Made by a program: the position numbers and the translations under genes | NCBI RefSeq assembly: GCF_011046535.1 | Contig: NZ_CP049257.1 | Coordinates: 4,774,001-4,838,000 of the forward strand | Direction: 5' to 3' | Source of the DNA: Nocardioides anomalus | GTDB lineage: Bacteria; Actinomycetota; Actinomycetes; Propionibacteriales; Nocardioidaceae | Length of the DNA stretch: 64,000 nt | Notes under the pieces: model-generated | Databases searched by the model: none | What the model saw: only the letters and a program-made list of their open reading frames with translations | Told to the model about the DNA's origin: nothing | Shown here: one piece after another, positions 44,772 to 55,331 of the stretch | Position numbering within the stretch: the stretch's first letter is position 1 | Layout: each line of letters starts with the position of its first letter

Positions 44772-45884
44772 GTGAACGGGGCCGACAAGACACTGCGGCT
44801 GGAGACCCCGGAGCGCCCCTGCAGGATCTCCGGCCCCTTCGCCGAGCGCGAGAGGTCCATCGTCTGGGACAAGGCGGGTTCGCCCGGGCAGGACGGAGCC
44901 GTCGGCGCGGCCGGGCCGGCTGGGCCCAGCGGTCCGGCGGGACCGGGTGGTGCGCCCGGGCCCAGCGGGGCACCCGGGCCCAGCGGCGCACCGGGCCCCA
45001 GCGGCGCACCAGGCCCCAGCGGACCGGCGGGGCCGAGCGGGGCACCCGGCTCCACGGGGCCGAGCGGGGCACCCGGCTCCACGGGCCCGAGCGGGGCACC
45101 CGGCTCCACGGGCCCGAGCGGTCCGGCTGGTCCCAGCGGACCGCCCGGACCCAGTGGAGCCCCGGGAGCGGGCACGACGCTGCTCGACGGGAACGGCGCC
45201 GTCCTGGGGACGGTGCTCAGCGTCGACCGCACGTCTGCCACCGTCCGCACGTCGTCGGACTGCACGATCGCGGTCTCGTGGAACGGCGCGCTGGCGGCGA
45301 CGGGGCTGGTCGAGTTCTCCGGCGCCGACTGTGCGGTGACGCCGTACCTGTTCACCGGGGGGACGGCCGTCCCGATCTACGCCAAGGCCGCGACCTGCAC
45401 GTCGACAGGTGGGGGATCGGTGCTCGTCCCCGTCGCTTCGCAGTCCGACGCCACCAACGGCTTCGTCGCGTCGGCTGCCTACAACGAGTCGTCGTACAGC
45501 CAGAGCGGTGCGGCGTGTGCCAACGAGGGAGGCGTCTCCGGCTCCAGCGGCTGGCAGATGCAACGCACGAGCTCGACTGCGATCGGGCTGCCCGCGCTGA
45601 CCAACGGCAAGCTGGCGACGCCGATCCACTTCGGGTCCTGGACCGGGAGTGTCGGCGCTAGATCCACTCCGGGAACGCCGGCTCCGGCAGCGGCCCGGTG
45701 GCGCCGTCGCGGCCGGCCTCGACGGCCGCGCCGAGCCCCAGCAAGGTGGCTTCACCACCGCGGGCGCCCCACAGGGCCAGCGCGACCGGGAGCCCGTGGA
45801 CCAGCTCGAGCGGCACCGAGAGGATCGGCGCACCGGCCAGCGCGCTGGGGGTGCTGGCGCCGCCGCAGAAGGAGTCGCCGTTGA
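44772..45884 (+). CDS. Collagen-like Gly-X-Y repeat protein, 3' end uncertain
   Basis: The frame encodes 33 Gly-X-Y triplets (44877-45173) after ~35 residues, then a ~160-residue C-terminal domain ([23 protein letters not shown]... to [11 protein letters not shown]) with several cysteines. There is no recognisable signal peptide, unlike the relative at 50731. The coding-like part ends near 45660, but the frame stays open into sequence that is antisense to the amidase gene, adding ~75 Arg/Pro/Ala residues. A lost stop or an indel is likely. GTG 44772 start is tentative. Function unknown; a surface or filament role is only analogy. Confidence 0.6.
   Translation: MNGADKTLRLETPERPCRISGPFAERERSIVWDKAGSPGQDGAVGAAGPAGPSGPAGPGGAPGPSGAPGPSGAPGPSGAPGPSGPAGPSGAPGSTGPSGAPGSTGPSGAPGSTGPSGPAGPSGPPGPSGAPGAGTTLLDGNGAVLGTVLSVDRTSATVRTSSDCTIAVSWNGALAATGLVEFSGADCAVTPYLFTGGTAVPIYAKAATCTSTGGGSVLVPVASQSDATNGFVASAAYNESSYSQSGAACANEGGVSGSSGWQMQRTSSTAIGLPALTNGKLATPIHFGSWTGSVGARSTPGTPAPAAARWRRRGRPRRPRRAPARWLHHRGRPTGPARPGARGPARAAPRGSAHRPARWGCWRRRRRSRR
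44877..45173 (+). repeat. Gly-X-Y coding repeat, including three 27-bp tandem units
   Basis: The stretch encodes GAP/GPS/GST-type collagen triplets. Near 45040-45120, a 27-base unit encoding GAPGSTGPS occurs three times in tandem. Such repeats may expand or contract and can cause assembly errors. Confidence 0.85.
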
Positions 45885-47043
45885 CCAGGTCGAGGGGGGT
45901 GGCCGGGCCGGTGGTGGGGGCGACCAGCGCGTCGAGGCGGTGCTCGGCCAGCACCCGGTCGAGCTCGTCGATCCCTGCGGCGCGGCAGGCGGCCTGCGCC
46001 TCGGCGTACGCCGGTGAGTCGAGCCCGTCGGTGGCGAGCGCCCGCTCGAAGAGCCCCTGCCCGAACCACGACAGCTCGCGGTCGGCGTGGGCGCGGTTGA
46101 AGGCGACGACGTCGTCCAGGGTGCGCACCGCGGCGCCGCGGCCGGCGAGGTACGCCGCCAGCGCGGGGACCAGCTCGGTGAGCATCAGGGTCAGCTCGTG
46201 CTCGGGGTCGAAGGCGTCCAGGGCCGGCAGGGCGATGTCGTCGACGACCTCGACGCCGGCGGCGGCCAGCAGTCCGAGCGCGCGCTCCGCGGCCGCGTCG
46301 GCAGCCGGGCTGTAGCCCCACAGGCTCCGCGGCACGCCGACCCGCCTGCCCGGTGCGCCCACGGCGCCGAGGTCGGTGGTGGCGCCGGCCAGCACGTCGT
46401 AGAGCGCGGTCGTCGCCGCCACGGTCAGCGCCATCGGGCCGGGCGCGTCCTGGGTCGAGGAGATCGGCACCACGCCCGACGTGGGCACCCGGCCCACCGT
46501 CGGCTTGAGCCCGACGACCCCGCAGGCGGCGGCCGGCATCGAGATCGAGCCGTCGGTCTCCGTCCCCACGGCGTACGGCGCGAGCCGGGCCGCGACCGCG
46601 GCGGCGCTGCCCGAGCTGGAGCCCCACGCGGTGCGGTTGAGCGCGTAGGGGTTGCGGGTCAGCCCGCCGTGCGCGCTCCACCCCGAAGTCGAGTGCGGGT
46701 CGCGGATGTTGGCCCACTCGCTGAGGTTGGCCTTGCCGAGCACGACCATCCCGGCCGCCCGCAGCCGCTGCACCAGCGGCGCGTCCTCGGCCGGTGGCAC
46801 GCCGGCCAGGGCCAGCGAGCCCGCGGTCGACGCGAGCCCCGCGGTGTCGACGTTGTCCTTGACCAGCACCGCCCGGCCGTGCAGCGGCGAGCGGGTGCGG
46901 CCGGCCGCGGCCTCCTCGTCCAGAGCGCGCGCCTCGGCCAGGGCGTCCGGGCCGAGCGCGTTCACCGACGCGATCTGCGGGTCGACCTCCGCCACCAGCG
47001 CGAGCAGCCGCGCCACCTCCGCCTCGGCGGGCCCCTGGTCCAC
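45658..47043 (-). CDS. Amidase-signature-family hydrolase
   Basis: A 461-residue amidase. The Ser-cisSer-Lys triad is visible: Lys in [12 protein letters not shown], the Gly/Ser-rich [11 protein letters not shown], and nucleophile Ser in [13 protein letters not shown]. The end of the protein ([18 protein letters not shown]) is typical of the family. Substrate cannot be assigned; no gat operon genes are adjacent, and the length is close to but not diagnostic of GatA. It starts with GTG at 47043. Confidence 0.9.
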   Translation of the reverse strand: MDQGPAEAEVARLLALVAEVDPQIASVNALGPDALAEARALDEEAAAGRTRSPLHGRAVLVKDNVDTAGLASTAGSLALAGVPPAEDAPLVQRLRAAGMVVLGKANLSEWANIRDPHSTSGWSAHGGLTRNPYALNRTAWGSSSGSAAAVAARLAPYAVGTETDGSISMPAAACGVVGLKPTVGRVPTSGVVPISSTQDAPGPMALTVAATTALYDVLAGATTDLGAVGAPGRRVGVPRSLWGYSPAADAAAERALGLLAAAGVEVVDDIALPALDAFDPEHELTLMLTELVPALAAYLAGRGAAVRTLDDVVAFNRAHADRELSWFGQGLFERALATDGLDSPAYAEAQAACRAAGIDELDRVLAEHRLDALVAPTTGPATPLDLVNGDSFCGGASTPSALAGAPILSVPLELVHGLPVALALWGARGGEATLLGLGAAVEAGRDGATGPLPEPAFPEWI

Positions 47044-47108
47044 ACCAGCATGCTGTCAGCAGGGCACCTTGACGTTTCGGGCGGCCGGTTGGGGGAGAGG
47101 CTCGCGCC

Positions 47109-47969
47109 ATGGCCCGTCGCACCCTCCCCGGACTCTGTGCCGCGCTGCTCGCCGCCGCGCTCGTCGGCACCCTCGCCCTCACCGGTCCGGCCCCGGCCGG
47201 CGCCGCGCCGTCGGCGTCCGACTCCGCCCGCCCGGCCGCGACCACGACCGGCGCGCCGGCCGAGCGGCGGACCCGCGCCGATGTCCTCAAGCGCAACAAG
47301 CTGTACCGGCTCCCGGCCATGACGAGCGCCGGCTGCGCCGCCGCCTCGACGGTCCCGCTGGACACCTCGGCCGACCTGCTCGCCTACTACCGCTCCGTGC
47401 TGCCGTGCCTCGACGCGGCGTGGAAGGGCGACTGGAAGAAGCTGCGCAAGGCCGGCTACCGGTTCCAGGCGCCGAAGCTCAAGGTCCACGACGGCTCGGT
47501 GCGGACGAAGTGCGGCACCCCGGGCGCGCTCTCGTTCTACTGCCCGGCCAACCACACCATCTACATGTACGACGCCGAGATCGTCGGGCCGTGGAACTCC
47601 TACGCCGGCGACGACTACGCGCACGGCTCGATCAGGCTGGCGGCGACGCACACCCTGGCCCACGAGTACGGCCACCACGTGCAGACCCTGGTCGGGATGT
47701 TCGACGCCATCGGCGCGCGCTACCGCGGCAACCTCGAGCGCCGCGCCGAGCTGCAGGCCAGCTGCCTGGGCAACGTGTTCCTGTCCTCGCAGCGCGACGC
47801 CTACCCGATCCTCGCCGACTACGCCCAGCACCCGGAGTACTGGCGCTACATCGAGGTGGCCAACCACGGCTCGGTGCCCAGCCAGGCCTACTGGACCGAC
47901 CAGGGCTACGCCACCGCGACCCCCGGCGCGTGCAACACCTTCATGGCGCCGGCCGCCCAGGTGTCCTGA
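47109..47969 (+). CDS. Secreted neutral zinc metallopeptidase
   Basis: A 286-residue protein with a signal peptide (~1-33, ending AGAAP). The zinc site is HTLAHEYGHHVQT, with RRAELQASC following at the usual distance; YpfJ-like zinc peptidases share these. FYCPANHTIYMYDAEI precedes the site. The protein is secreted and probably degrades peptides in the envelope. It is divergent from the amidase gene with a 65-base gap. Confidence 0.88.
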   Translation: MARRTLPGLCAALLAAALVGTLALTGPAPAGAAPSASDSARPAATTTGAPAERRTRADVLKRNKLYRLPAMTSAGCAAASTVPLDTSADLLAYYRSVLPCLDAAWKGDWKKLRKAGYRFQAPKLKVHDGSVRTKCGTPGALSFYCPANHTIYMYDAEIVGPWNSYAGDDYAHGSIRLAATHTLAHEYGHHVQTLVGMFDAIGARYRGNLERRAELQASCLGNVFLSSQRDAYPILADYAQHPEYWRYIEVANHGSVPSQAYWTDQGYATATPGACNTFMAPAAQVS

Positions 47970-47970
47970 C

Positions 47971-47987
47971 CGCTGCGAACCGCAGCG
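47971..47987 (+). terminator. Hairpin after the zinc peptidase gene
   Basis: CGCTGCG and CGCAGCG form a perfect 7-bp stem with a 3-base loop immediately after the stop codon. There is no U-tract, which is common for actinobacterial hairpin terminators. Confidence 0.5.
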
Positions 47988-48039
47988 CTCCCCGAGGCAT
48001 CACACCTGGTGACGCACCCGACGACCCGATGAGGATCCC

Positions 48040-48972
48040 GTGACCCACCTCCGACCCACCCGCCGCAGCCTGCTCCTGGGCGGCGCCGCCACCCTCGGCG
48101 CCGCAGCCGCCTCACCGCTGCTCGCCGCGCCCGCCTCGGCCAACACCGGCTCGATCAGCGTGGTCACCGCGAACATCCGCTACCGGCTGCCCTGGGAGCA
48201 GTGGGCCACCGACCTCGGCCGCGCGGCGTACGGCGCGCACCTGCTCGCGGTCAACGAGGCGTTCCGCTACCCCAACGAGCTCGCCTACTGGGCCGCGCTC
48301 AACGGCTGGCACCTCTACCAGCCGACCGGCCCCGGCTCGACCAACGCACTGCTGGCCCGGGCCTCGATGTTCGACCCGGTCGGGCAGGGCAACGCCCACC
48401 AGTGGGGCGACGAGGGCTCGACCAAGCCCTACCCGACGTACAACACCTTCGCGATCTGGCGCGAGAAGCTCACCGGGCTGACCATCACCCACCTCAACGT
48501 GCACCTCCAGCGCGGCATCGAGAAGGGCGGCCACCCCGGCGGCCGCTTCCACGACGACCGGGTCGCCGGCGCCCAGGCCCAGATCGACCAGGCGCTGAAG
48601 ATGGCGACCTACGCCCTCGGCGGCAGCGAGGTCGTGCTCTCCGGCGACCTCAACATCGACTACGTCAAGGACTCCAGGGTCAAGGACCCGAGCTTCCCGT
48701 TCATGGCCTGGGAGCACGGCGGCACGCGCCGGGGCCCGGAGCTGCGCTCGTGCTACTCGACGTTCGGGGTCGAGCCCGGCGGCACGCACGGCGCGTCCGG
48801 CAAGCGGCGCTACATCGACTACATCTACGAGTACGCCCGGACCCGGAGCAAGCGGAAGCTGGCGATGCGCGGCTACCAGTTCGTGGACCTGCTGTACTCC
48901 GACCACGACGCGGTCCTCGCGCAGTTCGCGATCGACACCAACGGCGGGCTCAAGGACGGCAGCAGGGCCTAG
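48040..48972 (+). CDS. Endonuclease/exonuclease/phosphatase-fold protein, Tat-exported
   Basis: A 310-residue protein of the DNase I/EEP superfamily. The N-terminus RRSLLLGGAATLGAAAASP is a Tat-like signal. Catalytic-region motifs include SVVTANIRY, LAVNEAFRY, ITHLNVHLQRG, VVLSGDLNIDY and YSDHDAVLAQF, matching the metal and histidine positions of the fold. It may be a nuclease or phosphodiesterase; the target is unknown. GTG start, with GAGGATCCC upstream. Confidence 0.85.
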   Translation: MTHLRPTRRSLLLGGAATLGAAAASPLLAAPASANTGSISVVTANIRYRLPWEQWATDLGRAAYGAHLLAVNEAFRYPNELAYWAALNGWHLYQPTGPGSTNALLARASMFDPVGQGNAHQWGDEGSTKPYPTYNTFAIWREKLTGLTITHLNVHLQRGIEKGGHPGGRFHDDRVAGAQAQIDQALKMATYALGGSEVVLSGDLNIDYVKDSRVKDPSFPFMAWEHGGTRRGPELRSCYSTFGVEPGGTHGASGKRRYIDYIYEYARTRSKRKLAMRGYQFVDLLYSDHDAVLAQFAIDTNGGLKDGSRA

Positions 48973-48985
48973 GTAGGTTGGCCGG

Positions 48986-49984
48986 ATGCGCACGGCGGTC
49001 GAGCAGGACGCGGTCGTGTTCCGGCTGGCCGACGAGGACCACGCCCACCACGAGGTCACGGTCTGGCTGGACCTGGTGCCGCCGGCGGGCTGGCCGGAGT
49101 CGCTCGTGCTGGAGCCGGTCGCGGGCGGCTGGGAGCTGCGGCTGCCGGTCCCCGACCTGGACTGCCTGGAGTACCTCCTCGTGGCCGACGGCGACATGGC
49201 GCCCGACCCGGCCAACCCCGACCAGGTCGACGGCGCGTTCGGGCCGCACTCGTGGCTGGCCATGCCCGGCTACGTGCCGCCGGCGTGGCTGGACGCCGAG
49301 CCGCGCTCCGGCGAGCGCCACGAGCTGAGCGCCGCCGACGTCGACGTCGCCGTCTGGCAGCCCTCGGACGAGCCGCTGCCGCTGCTGCTGGTCCACGACG
49401 GTGCGGAGATGGAGGCGTGGGGCCGCGTCGTGCACTACGCCGCGACCCGGCCCACCCCGCTGCGGGTCGCGCTGCTGAGCCCGGGCGAGCACCGCGACGA
49501 GCGGTACGCCGCCAACCCGGCCTACGCCGACGCGCTGGTCGACGAGGTGCTGCCGGCCCTCGCCGCGGCGTACCCCACCGTCGGCAGGCCGGTGCTCCTC
49601 GGCCAGAGCCTGGGTGGGCTCGCGGCGGTGCACGCGGGCTGGCTGCGCCCGGAGGCGTTCGCGGGCGTCGCGGCCCAGTCGGGGTCGTTCTTCACGCCGG
49701 TGCTGGACCCGCAGGAGTCGGGCTACATCCACTTCGACCGGGTCGTCGGCTTCGTGGCCTCGCTGCACGAGTCGACCGGCACGCCCCTCGACTTCCCGCC
49801 GGTGGCGATGACGTGCGGCACCGCGGAGGAGAACCTGGCCAACAACCGGCTGCTGCAGACCCACCTGCTCGACCTCGGCGCCGACGTCTCCTGGGGCGAG
49901 GTGCGGCAGGGGCACACCTGGATGTGCTGGCGCGACAGCCTCGACCCGCACCTCGGCGCCCTCCTCGCGAAGGCCTGGGGCTGA
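48986..49984 (+). CDS. Esterase D/enterochelin-esterase-like alpha/beta hydrolase
   Basis: A 332-residue protein. An N-terminal beta domain (~1-105) is like that of enterochelin esterases and precedes an alpha/beta-hydrolase domain with nucleophile Ser in LLGQSLGGLAAVHAG and a late His in RQGHTWMCW. It is followed immediately by a second esterase-like gene (1-base overlap) and, after an antisense gene, an ATP-grasp enzyme. The substrate is unknown; the link with the ATP-grasp gene suggests a metabolite or peptide-ester pathway. Confidence 0.85.
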   Translation: MRTAVEQDAVVFRLADEDHAHHEVTVWLDLVPPAGWPESLVLEPVAGGWELRLPVPDLDCLEYLLVADGDMAPDPANPDQVDGAFGPHSWLAMPGYVPPAWLDAEPRSGERHELSAADVDVAVWQPSDEPLPLLLVHDGAEMEAWGRVVHYAATRPTPLRVALLSPGEHRDERYAANPAYADALVDEVLPALAAAYPTVGRPVLLGQSLGGLAAVHAGWLRPEAFAGVAAQSGSFFTPVLDPQESGYIHFDRVVGFVASLHESTGTPLDFPPVAMTCGTAEENLANNRLLQTHLLDLGADVSWGEVRQGHTWMCWRDSLDPHLGALLAKAWG

Positions 49985-50727
49985 TGGAGCGCCACCAGGT
50001 CGAGCTCGACTCGCCGTTCGGGCGGCCCGGCACCGTGATCCGCTACGGCCACTCCGGTCGCCCGGTCCTGGTCTTCCCGGCCGAGCAGGGCCGCGCCTGG
50101 GACTGGGAGGCCCACGGCATGGTCGACGCGGTCGCCGACCTCGTCGACGCCGGCCGGGCCAAGCTCTACTGCGTCGACTCCTTCGACGGCGAGTCCTGGT
50201 CCAACCGCGACCTCCCGCTCGAGGAGCGCGCCCGCCGCCACGGCGCCTACACGAGCTGGCTGACCGACGCCGTCGTGCCCTTCATCGGCGCCGACAGCCC
50301 CGGCGCCTCCGACGCCGTGGTCACCGGCTGCTCGATGGGCGCCTACCACGCCCTCCAGCTGTCCCTGACCCGCGCCGACCTGTTCCCGGTCGCGCTCTGC
50401 CTCAGCGGCAACTACGACCCCTCGACGTGGCACGCGTGGGGCGAGCGCGGCGACGCGGCGTACTTCACCAACCCCACCGATCACCTCGCCCACGCCGGCG
50501 GCGACCACCTCGAGTGGCTGCGCCGGCGGCTGTACGTCGTCCTCACCGTCGGCCAGGGCGCCTGGGAGACCCACCCGACCGGCTCGCTGCCCGCCGCGCA
50601 CGCGATGGACGCGCTGCTCGCCGCGAAGGGGATCCCGCACGAGCTCGATGTGTGGGGTCACGACGCCGCCCACGACTGGGACTGGTGGGCCAGGCAGCTC
50701 GCGCACCACCTGCCGCGGTTCTGCTGA
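49984..50727 (+). CDS. Esterase-family protein (putative esterase, alpha/beta-hydrolase fold)
   Basis: A 247-residue protein. The nucleophile elbow is VVTGCSMGAYHALQL (Cys-Ser-Met-Gly form), and the C-terminal GHDAAHDWDWWARQL supplies the His. It begins MERHQVELDSPFG, lacks a signal peptide and has a TGATG junction with the preceding gene. Proteins of this type recur beside ATP-grasp enzymes in actinobacteria, which is from memory and unverified. Function is not known. Confidence 0.82.
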   Translation: MERHQVELDSPFGRPGTVIRYGHSGRPVLVFPAEQGRAWDWEAHGMVDAVADLVDAGRAKLYCVDSFDGESWSNRDLPLEERARRHGAYTSWLTDAVVPFIGADSPGASDAVVTGCSMGAYHALQLSLTRADLFPVALCLSGNYDPSTWHAWGERGDAAYFTNPTDHLAHAGGDHLEWLRRRLYVVLTVGQGAWETHPTGSLPAAHAMDALLAAKGIPHELDVWGHDAAHDWDWWARQLAHHLPRFC

Positions 50728-50730
50728 GGC

Positions 50731-51351
50731 TCAGGAGGGCGGGAAGTGGGCCGTCGCCACGGCGACGGCCACGACGCTGCCCCGACCCCAGCTCTGGGCG
50801 GCGCCCGGTCCGCAGGAGAGCGTGACCGAGCCGGGCTGCGCGAGCACGAACACGTCCTGCAGGAACCCGCTGCCCTCCTGGCCGGCCGGCACCGCGACGT
50901 AGGCCTGGTCCCCGCCGGATCCGGTGCTGCCCAGGTTGCAGGAGCCGGAGCTCGCCGACGCGCTGAACAAGTCGGCCCGGGCGGTCACGGCGTAGGTCCC
51001 GGCCGGCAGCGGCACGATCACGGTGAGCTGGGTCCCGAAGCCGTCGCTGCTCGCCGCGTAGGCGTCCGACGGGCCGCGCTCTCCCTTCGGCCCGGTCGGC
51101 CCGGCCGGACCCGCCGGCCCCTTCGGGCCGGCGGGGAGCTGACCGGCGGCGAAGTCGGCGGCGGTGAGGCTGCCGTCCTTGACCTTGGCCGAGGTGACGG
51201 CGCCCTTCTTGAGCTGGGCGGTGCCGACCACGCCCTTCGCCAGGGTGCCGGCGTACGACGCGCCGCCGGCGGTGGCGACGGCGGCGAGCAGGGACAGAGC
51301 GGCGAGGACGAGGACCACCGCGGTGCGGCGGCGGGTGCGGGAGGAGGTCAT
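50731..51351 (-). CDS. Exported protein with N-G-T-like repeats and short collagen-like stretch
   Basis: A 206-residue protein. The signal peptide or anchor is VVLVLAALSLLAAVATAGGASYA. A repeat segment (GTLAKGVVGTAQLKKGAVTSAKVKDGSLTAADFAAG) leads into seven or so Gly-X-Y triplets (PAGPKGPAGPAGPTGPKG), then a ~110-residue C-terminal domain with two cysteines and an SWGRGSVVAV ending. It shares the repeat type of the protein at 39051. It lies between the two esterase genes and the ATP-grasp gene, on the opposite strand, breaking that cluster. Function unknown. Confidence 0.78.
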   Translation of the reverse strand: MTSSRTRRRTAVVLVLAALSLLAAVATAGGASYAGTLAKGVVGTAQLKKGAVTSAKVKDGSLTAADFAAGQLPAGPKGPAGPAGPTGPKGERGPSDAYAASSDGFGTQLTVIVPLPAGTYAVTARADLFSASASSGSCNLGSTGSGGDQAYVAVPAGQEGSGFLQDVFVLAQPGSVTLSCGPGAAQSWGRGSVVAVAVATAHFPPS

Positions 51352-51496
51352 GGCCCGAGGGTGGACCGGGACCCTTTCAGGAACCTTTCGCCCGGCGGGG
51401 CCGCGCGCGGGGTTGGCGCGGAGCGCGTTGCGGGCACAGAGTCAGGGCGAGGACCACCAAGCGGATCCGCATCGACGTGCTCGGAGGAGACCACGG

Positions 51497-52732
51497 ATGA
51501 CCAACCGGGACCACCTGATCGGCCTGCTGCTCGGCGCCGAGGAGGACTGGCCCCGGGCCTTCGAGGAGGTGCTGCGCCGGGTCGGGCCGCTCGACGTCGG
51601 CGGCGAGACCCACACGGTCTCCAGCGAGCGGCTGTCCATCGAGCCGTTCCGCCTCGACGACCCGGTCCGCACCGAGCTGGTCATCGACCGGCTCGCGCAC
51701 TGGTACTACCACCCGCGCGAGTGGCTCAAGAAGGCCGCGCTGGTCAACGGGACCTACCTGCTCAACAGCCCCTTCACGTTCCAGTCGATGGAGAAGCACT
51801 CGGCGTACTGCGCGCTGGTCCGGATGGGCTTCAACGTGCCGCCGACGACGCTGGTGCCCTACAAGAACCCCGTCGACAACGTCCGCTGGGCCTACACCGC
51901 CTCGAAGTACAACCGCGAGTTCGACCTCGACGCCATCGCCCAGGACCTCGGCTACCCGCTCTACATGAAGCCGTTCGACGGCGGCGCCTGGCGCGGTGTC
52001 TCGCGCATCGGCGACCGGGGCGACCTGCACCGCGCGTACGACGAGTCCGGCGAGATGCTCATGCACCTGCAGGCCACCGTGGACTACGACCACTTCGCCC
52101 GCGCGCTGTCCATCGGGCCCGAGACCATGGTGATGGACTTCCGGCCCGACCAGCCGATGCACCAGCGCTACGCGGTCAACCACGGCTTCCTCTCGGAGTC
52201 CGCGGGCCAGCAGGCCGTGGCGATCAGCCGGATCGTGAACGCGTTCTTCCTCTGGGAGTTCAACTCCGCGGAGATGCTCGTGGTCGGCGACGACGTCTAC
52301 CCGATCGACTACGCCAACGCCTGCCCCGACGTCGCCGTCACCTCGCTGCACTACTACTTCCCGTGGGCCATCACCGCGCTGGTGCGCTGGTCGACGTACT
52401 GCGTCGTCACCGGCCGCACCACCGACGTGGACCTGCAGACCCGCCGGTACTTCGAGATCGCCGACACCCCCGGGCTGTCCTACGAGGACAAGCTCGAGCG
52501 CTACCTCGCGCTGGCCGACGAGCACTTCGAGACCGACCGGTACTGGGAGTGGTGCGGCGAGCACCTCGCCCACCTGTCGGAGGCCGTGCTCGAGTGGGTC
52601 ACCGGCGACGACTTCGACCGGTTGCTGCGCGAGACGGTCGAGGCCACCTACCCGCCGCACGAGCAGGAGCAGTTCCTCGCCCACTTCCGCGGGCTGGTCG
52701 GGCTGTGGGCCAGCGAGCAGATCGGCGTCTAG
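51497..52732 (+). CDS. ATP-grasp-domain protein of unknown specificity
   Basis: A 411-residue ATP-grasp enzyme. The ATP lysine and Gly-loop are LYMKPFDGGAWRGVS (Lys158), and metal-binding residues lie in FFLWEFNSAEM (Glu254, Asn256) and PIDYANACPDV (Asp271, Asn274). Such enzymes join a carboxylate to an amine or thiol with ATP. The N-terminal ~100 residues (HWYYHPREWLKKAALVNGTYLLNSPFTFQSMEK) are distinctive. GGAGGA sits nine bases before the ATG. With the two esterase-fold proteins upstream it may make and hydrolyse an unknown ester or amide. Confidence 0.85.
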   Translation: MTNRDHLIGLLLGAEEDWPRAFEEVLRRVGPLDVGGETHTVSSERLSIEPFRLDDPVRTELVIDRLAHWYYHPREWLKKAALVNGTYLLNSPFTFQSMEKHSAYCALVRMGFNVPPTTLVPYKNPVDNVRWAYTASKYNREFDLDAIAQDLGYPLYMKPFDGGAWRGVSRIGDRGDLHRAYDESGEMLMHLQATVDYDHFARALSIGPETMVMDFRPDQPMHQRYAVNHGFLSESAGQQAVAISRIVNAFFLWEFNSAEMLVVGDDVYPIDYANACPDVAVTSLHYYFPWAITALVRWSTYCVVTGRTTDVDLQTRRYFEIADTPGLSYEDKLERYLALADEHFETDRYWEWCGEHLAHLSEAVLEWVTGDDFDRLLRETVEATYPPHEQEQFLAHFRGLVGLWASEQIGV

Positions 52733-53241
52733 GGCCGGTACGTCGTCTGGCCGTGCTCGTCGCCGAAGACCAGCACCTTGTCCGGGGGCACCCGGAAGAC
52801 CAGCGCGCCGTCGTGGGTGCCGTCGCCCTGGTCGGTGAGCTCGAAGAACCGGCCGTCGCGGACCTCCCAGCGCCAGTCACCGGCGTACTTGTCCTCCCAG
52901 GCCGCGGTCAGCTCGCGCAGCAGCGCCTCGTCCTCGACCCGCGCGGCGACGCCCTCGACGCTGAGGTCCTTGCCGTGGGCCCAGCCGTCGGCGCCGAGCG
53001 GGCCGGCGGCGACGACCACGTGCGGGTCGTGCTCGAGGTTGCGCATCTTCTGCTCGGCGTCACCGGTGCAGAAGAAGAAGGCGCCGTCGCGCCACACGCC
53101 GCACAGGGGGACGGCGTGCGGGCGGCCGTCGCGGCGCACGGTGACCAGCCAGTAGAGCCGGGCCGCTGTCAGCCGGGCCTCCACCTCCGCCCACGAGGGG
53201 GCGGTGGCCGACGGGTCGCCGTACAGCGGGGAGATCGTCAT
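52729..53241 (-). CDS. Pyridoxamine 5'-phosphate oxidase-like flavin-binding protein
   Basis: A 170-residue split-barrel flavin-binding protein. The N-terminal region has ARLYWLVTVRRDGRPHAVPLCGVWRDG and the central part FCTGDAEQKMRNLEHDPHVVVAAG, typical of PPOX-class (F420/FMN) proteins. The tail (RVPPDKVLVFGDEHGQTTYRP) matches the general C-terminus of the class. Substrate unknown. It overlaps the ATP-grasp gene by 4 bases, tail to tail. Confidence 0.85.
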   Translation of the reverse strand: MTISPLYGDPSATAPSWAEVEARLTAARLYWLVTVRRDGRPHAVPLCGVWRDGAFFFCTGDAEQKMRNLEHDPHVVVAAGPLGADGWAHGKDLSVEGVAARVEDEALLRELTAAWEDKYAGDWRWEVRDGRFFELTDQGDGTHDGALVFRVPPDKVLVFGDEHGQTTYRP

Positions 53242-53289
53242 GAGCCTGCCGACTCGGCGTCGCGCACGGACTCATCGGAGAATGGGGGC

Positions 53290-53688
53290 ATGCGGTTCAC
53301 CGAGCGCGAGCTGACCGTCGCGCTGCAGGGCGCGGCCAAGACCGTGCTCGCGGCGCAGGACAAGGACGTCCGCAAGGGCCGTCGTACGCCGGACGAGGCG
53401 TGGGAGGCGCTGGGCAAGTTCCAGCGGTTCCAGCTCCTCGACGGCCTCGGCGACCAGCTGCTGCCGGTGCTGGTGGCGCTGCCGGACGTCGAGGTCGCGC
53501 CGGGCACGCGCCCGACCTTCACCGAGGCGCAGGTCCGCAGCACCGTGGAGGAGCACGCGGGCGTCGCGGCGCGTGGGCTCAAGGGCCGGGTGCTGGTCCA
53601 GGCGCGGGTCGCGCTGGTCACCGCCGCGCTGGAGGCCCTGCCGCCGCGGGCGGACCCGGACGCGTTGATCGTGCCCGACCACCTCTAG
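53290..53688 (+). CDS. Conserved hypothetical protein
   Basis: A 132-residue protein without signal peptide or membrane segment. It is helix-rich with charged surfaces (MRFTERELTVALQGAAKTVLAAQDKDVRKGRR at the N-terminus). I do not recognise the family. GGGGG just before ATG 53290 may be its ribosome site. It diverges from the PPOX gene and converges on pgm with a 1-base gap. Confidence 0.7.
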   Translation: MRFTERELTVALQGAAKTVLAAQDKDVRKGRRTPDEAWEALGKFQRFQLLDGLGDQLLPVLVALPDVEVAPGTRPTFTEAQVRSTVEEHAGVAARGLKGRVLVQARVALVTAALEALPPRADPDALIVPDHL

Positions 53689-53689
53689 G

Positions 53690-55324
<1,635 letters not shown>

Positions 55325-55331
55325 GGGGTCA

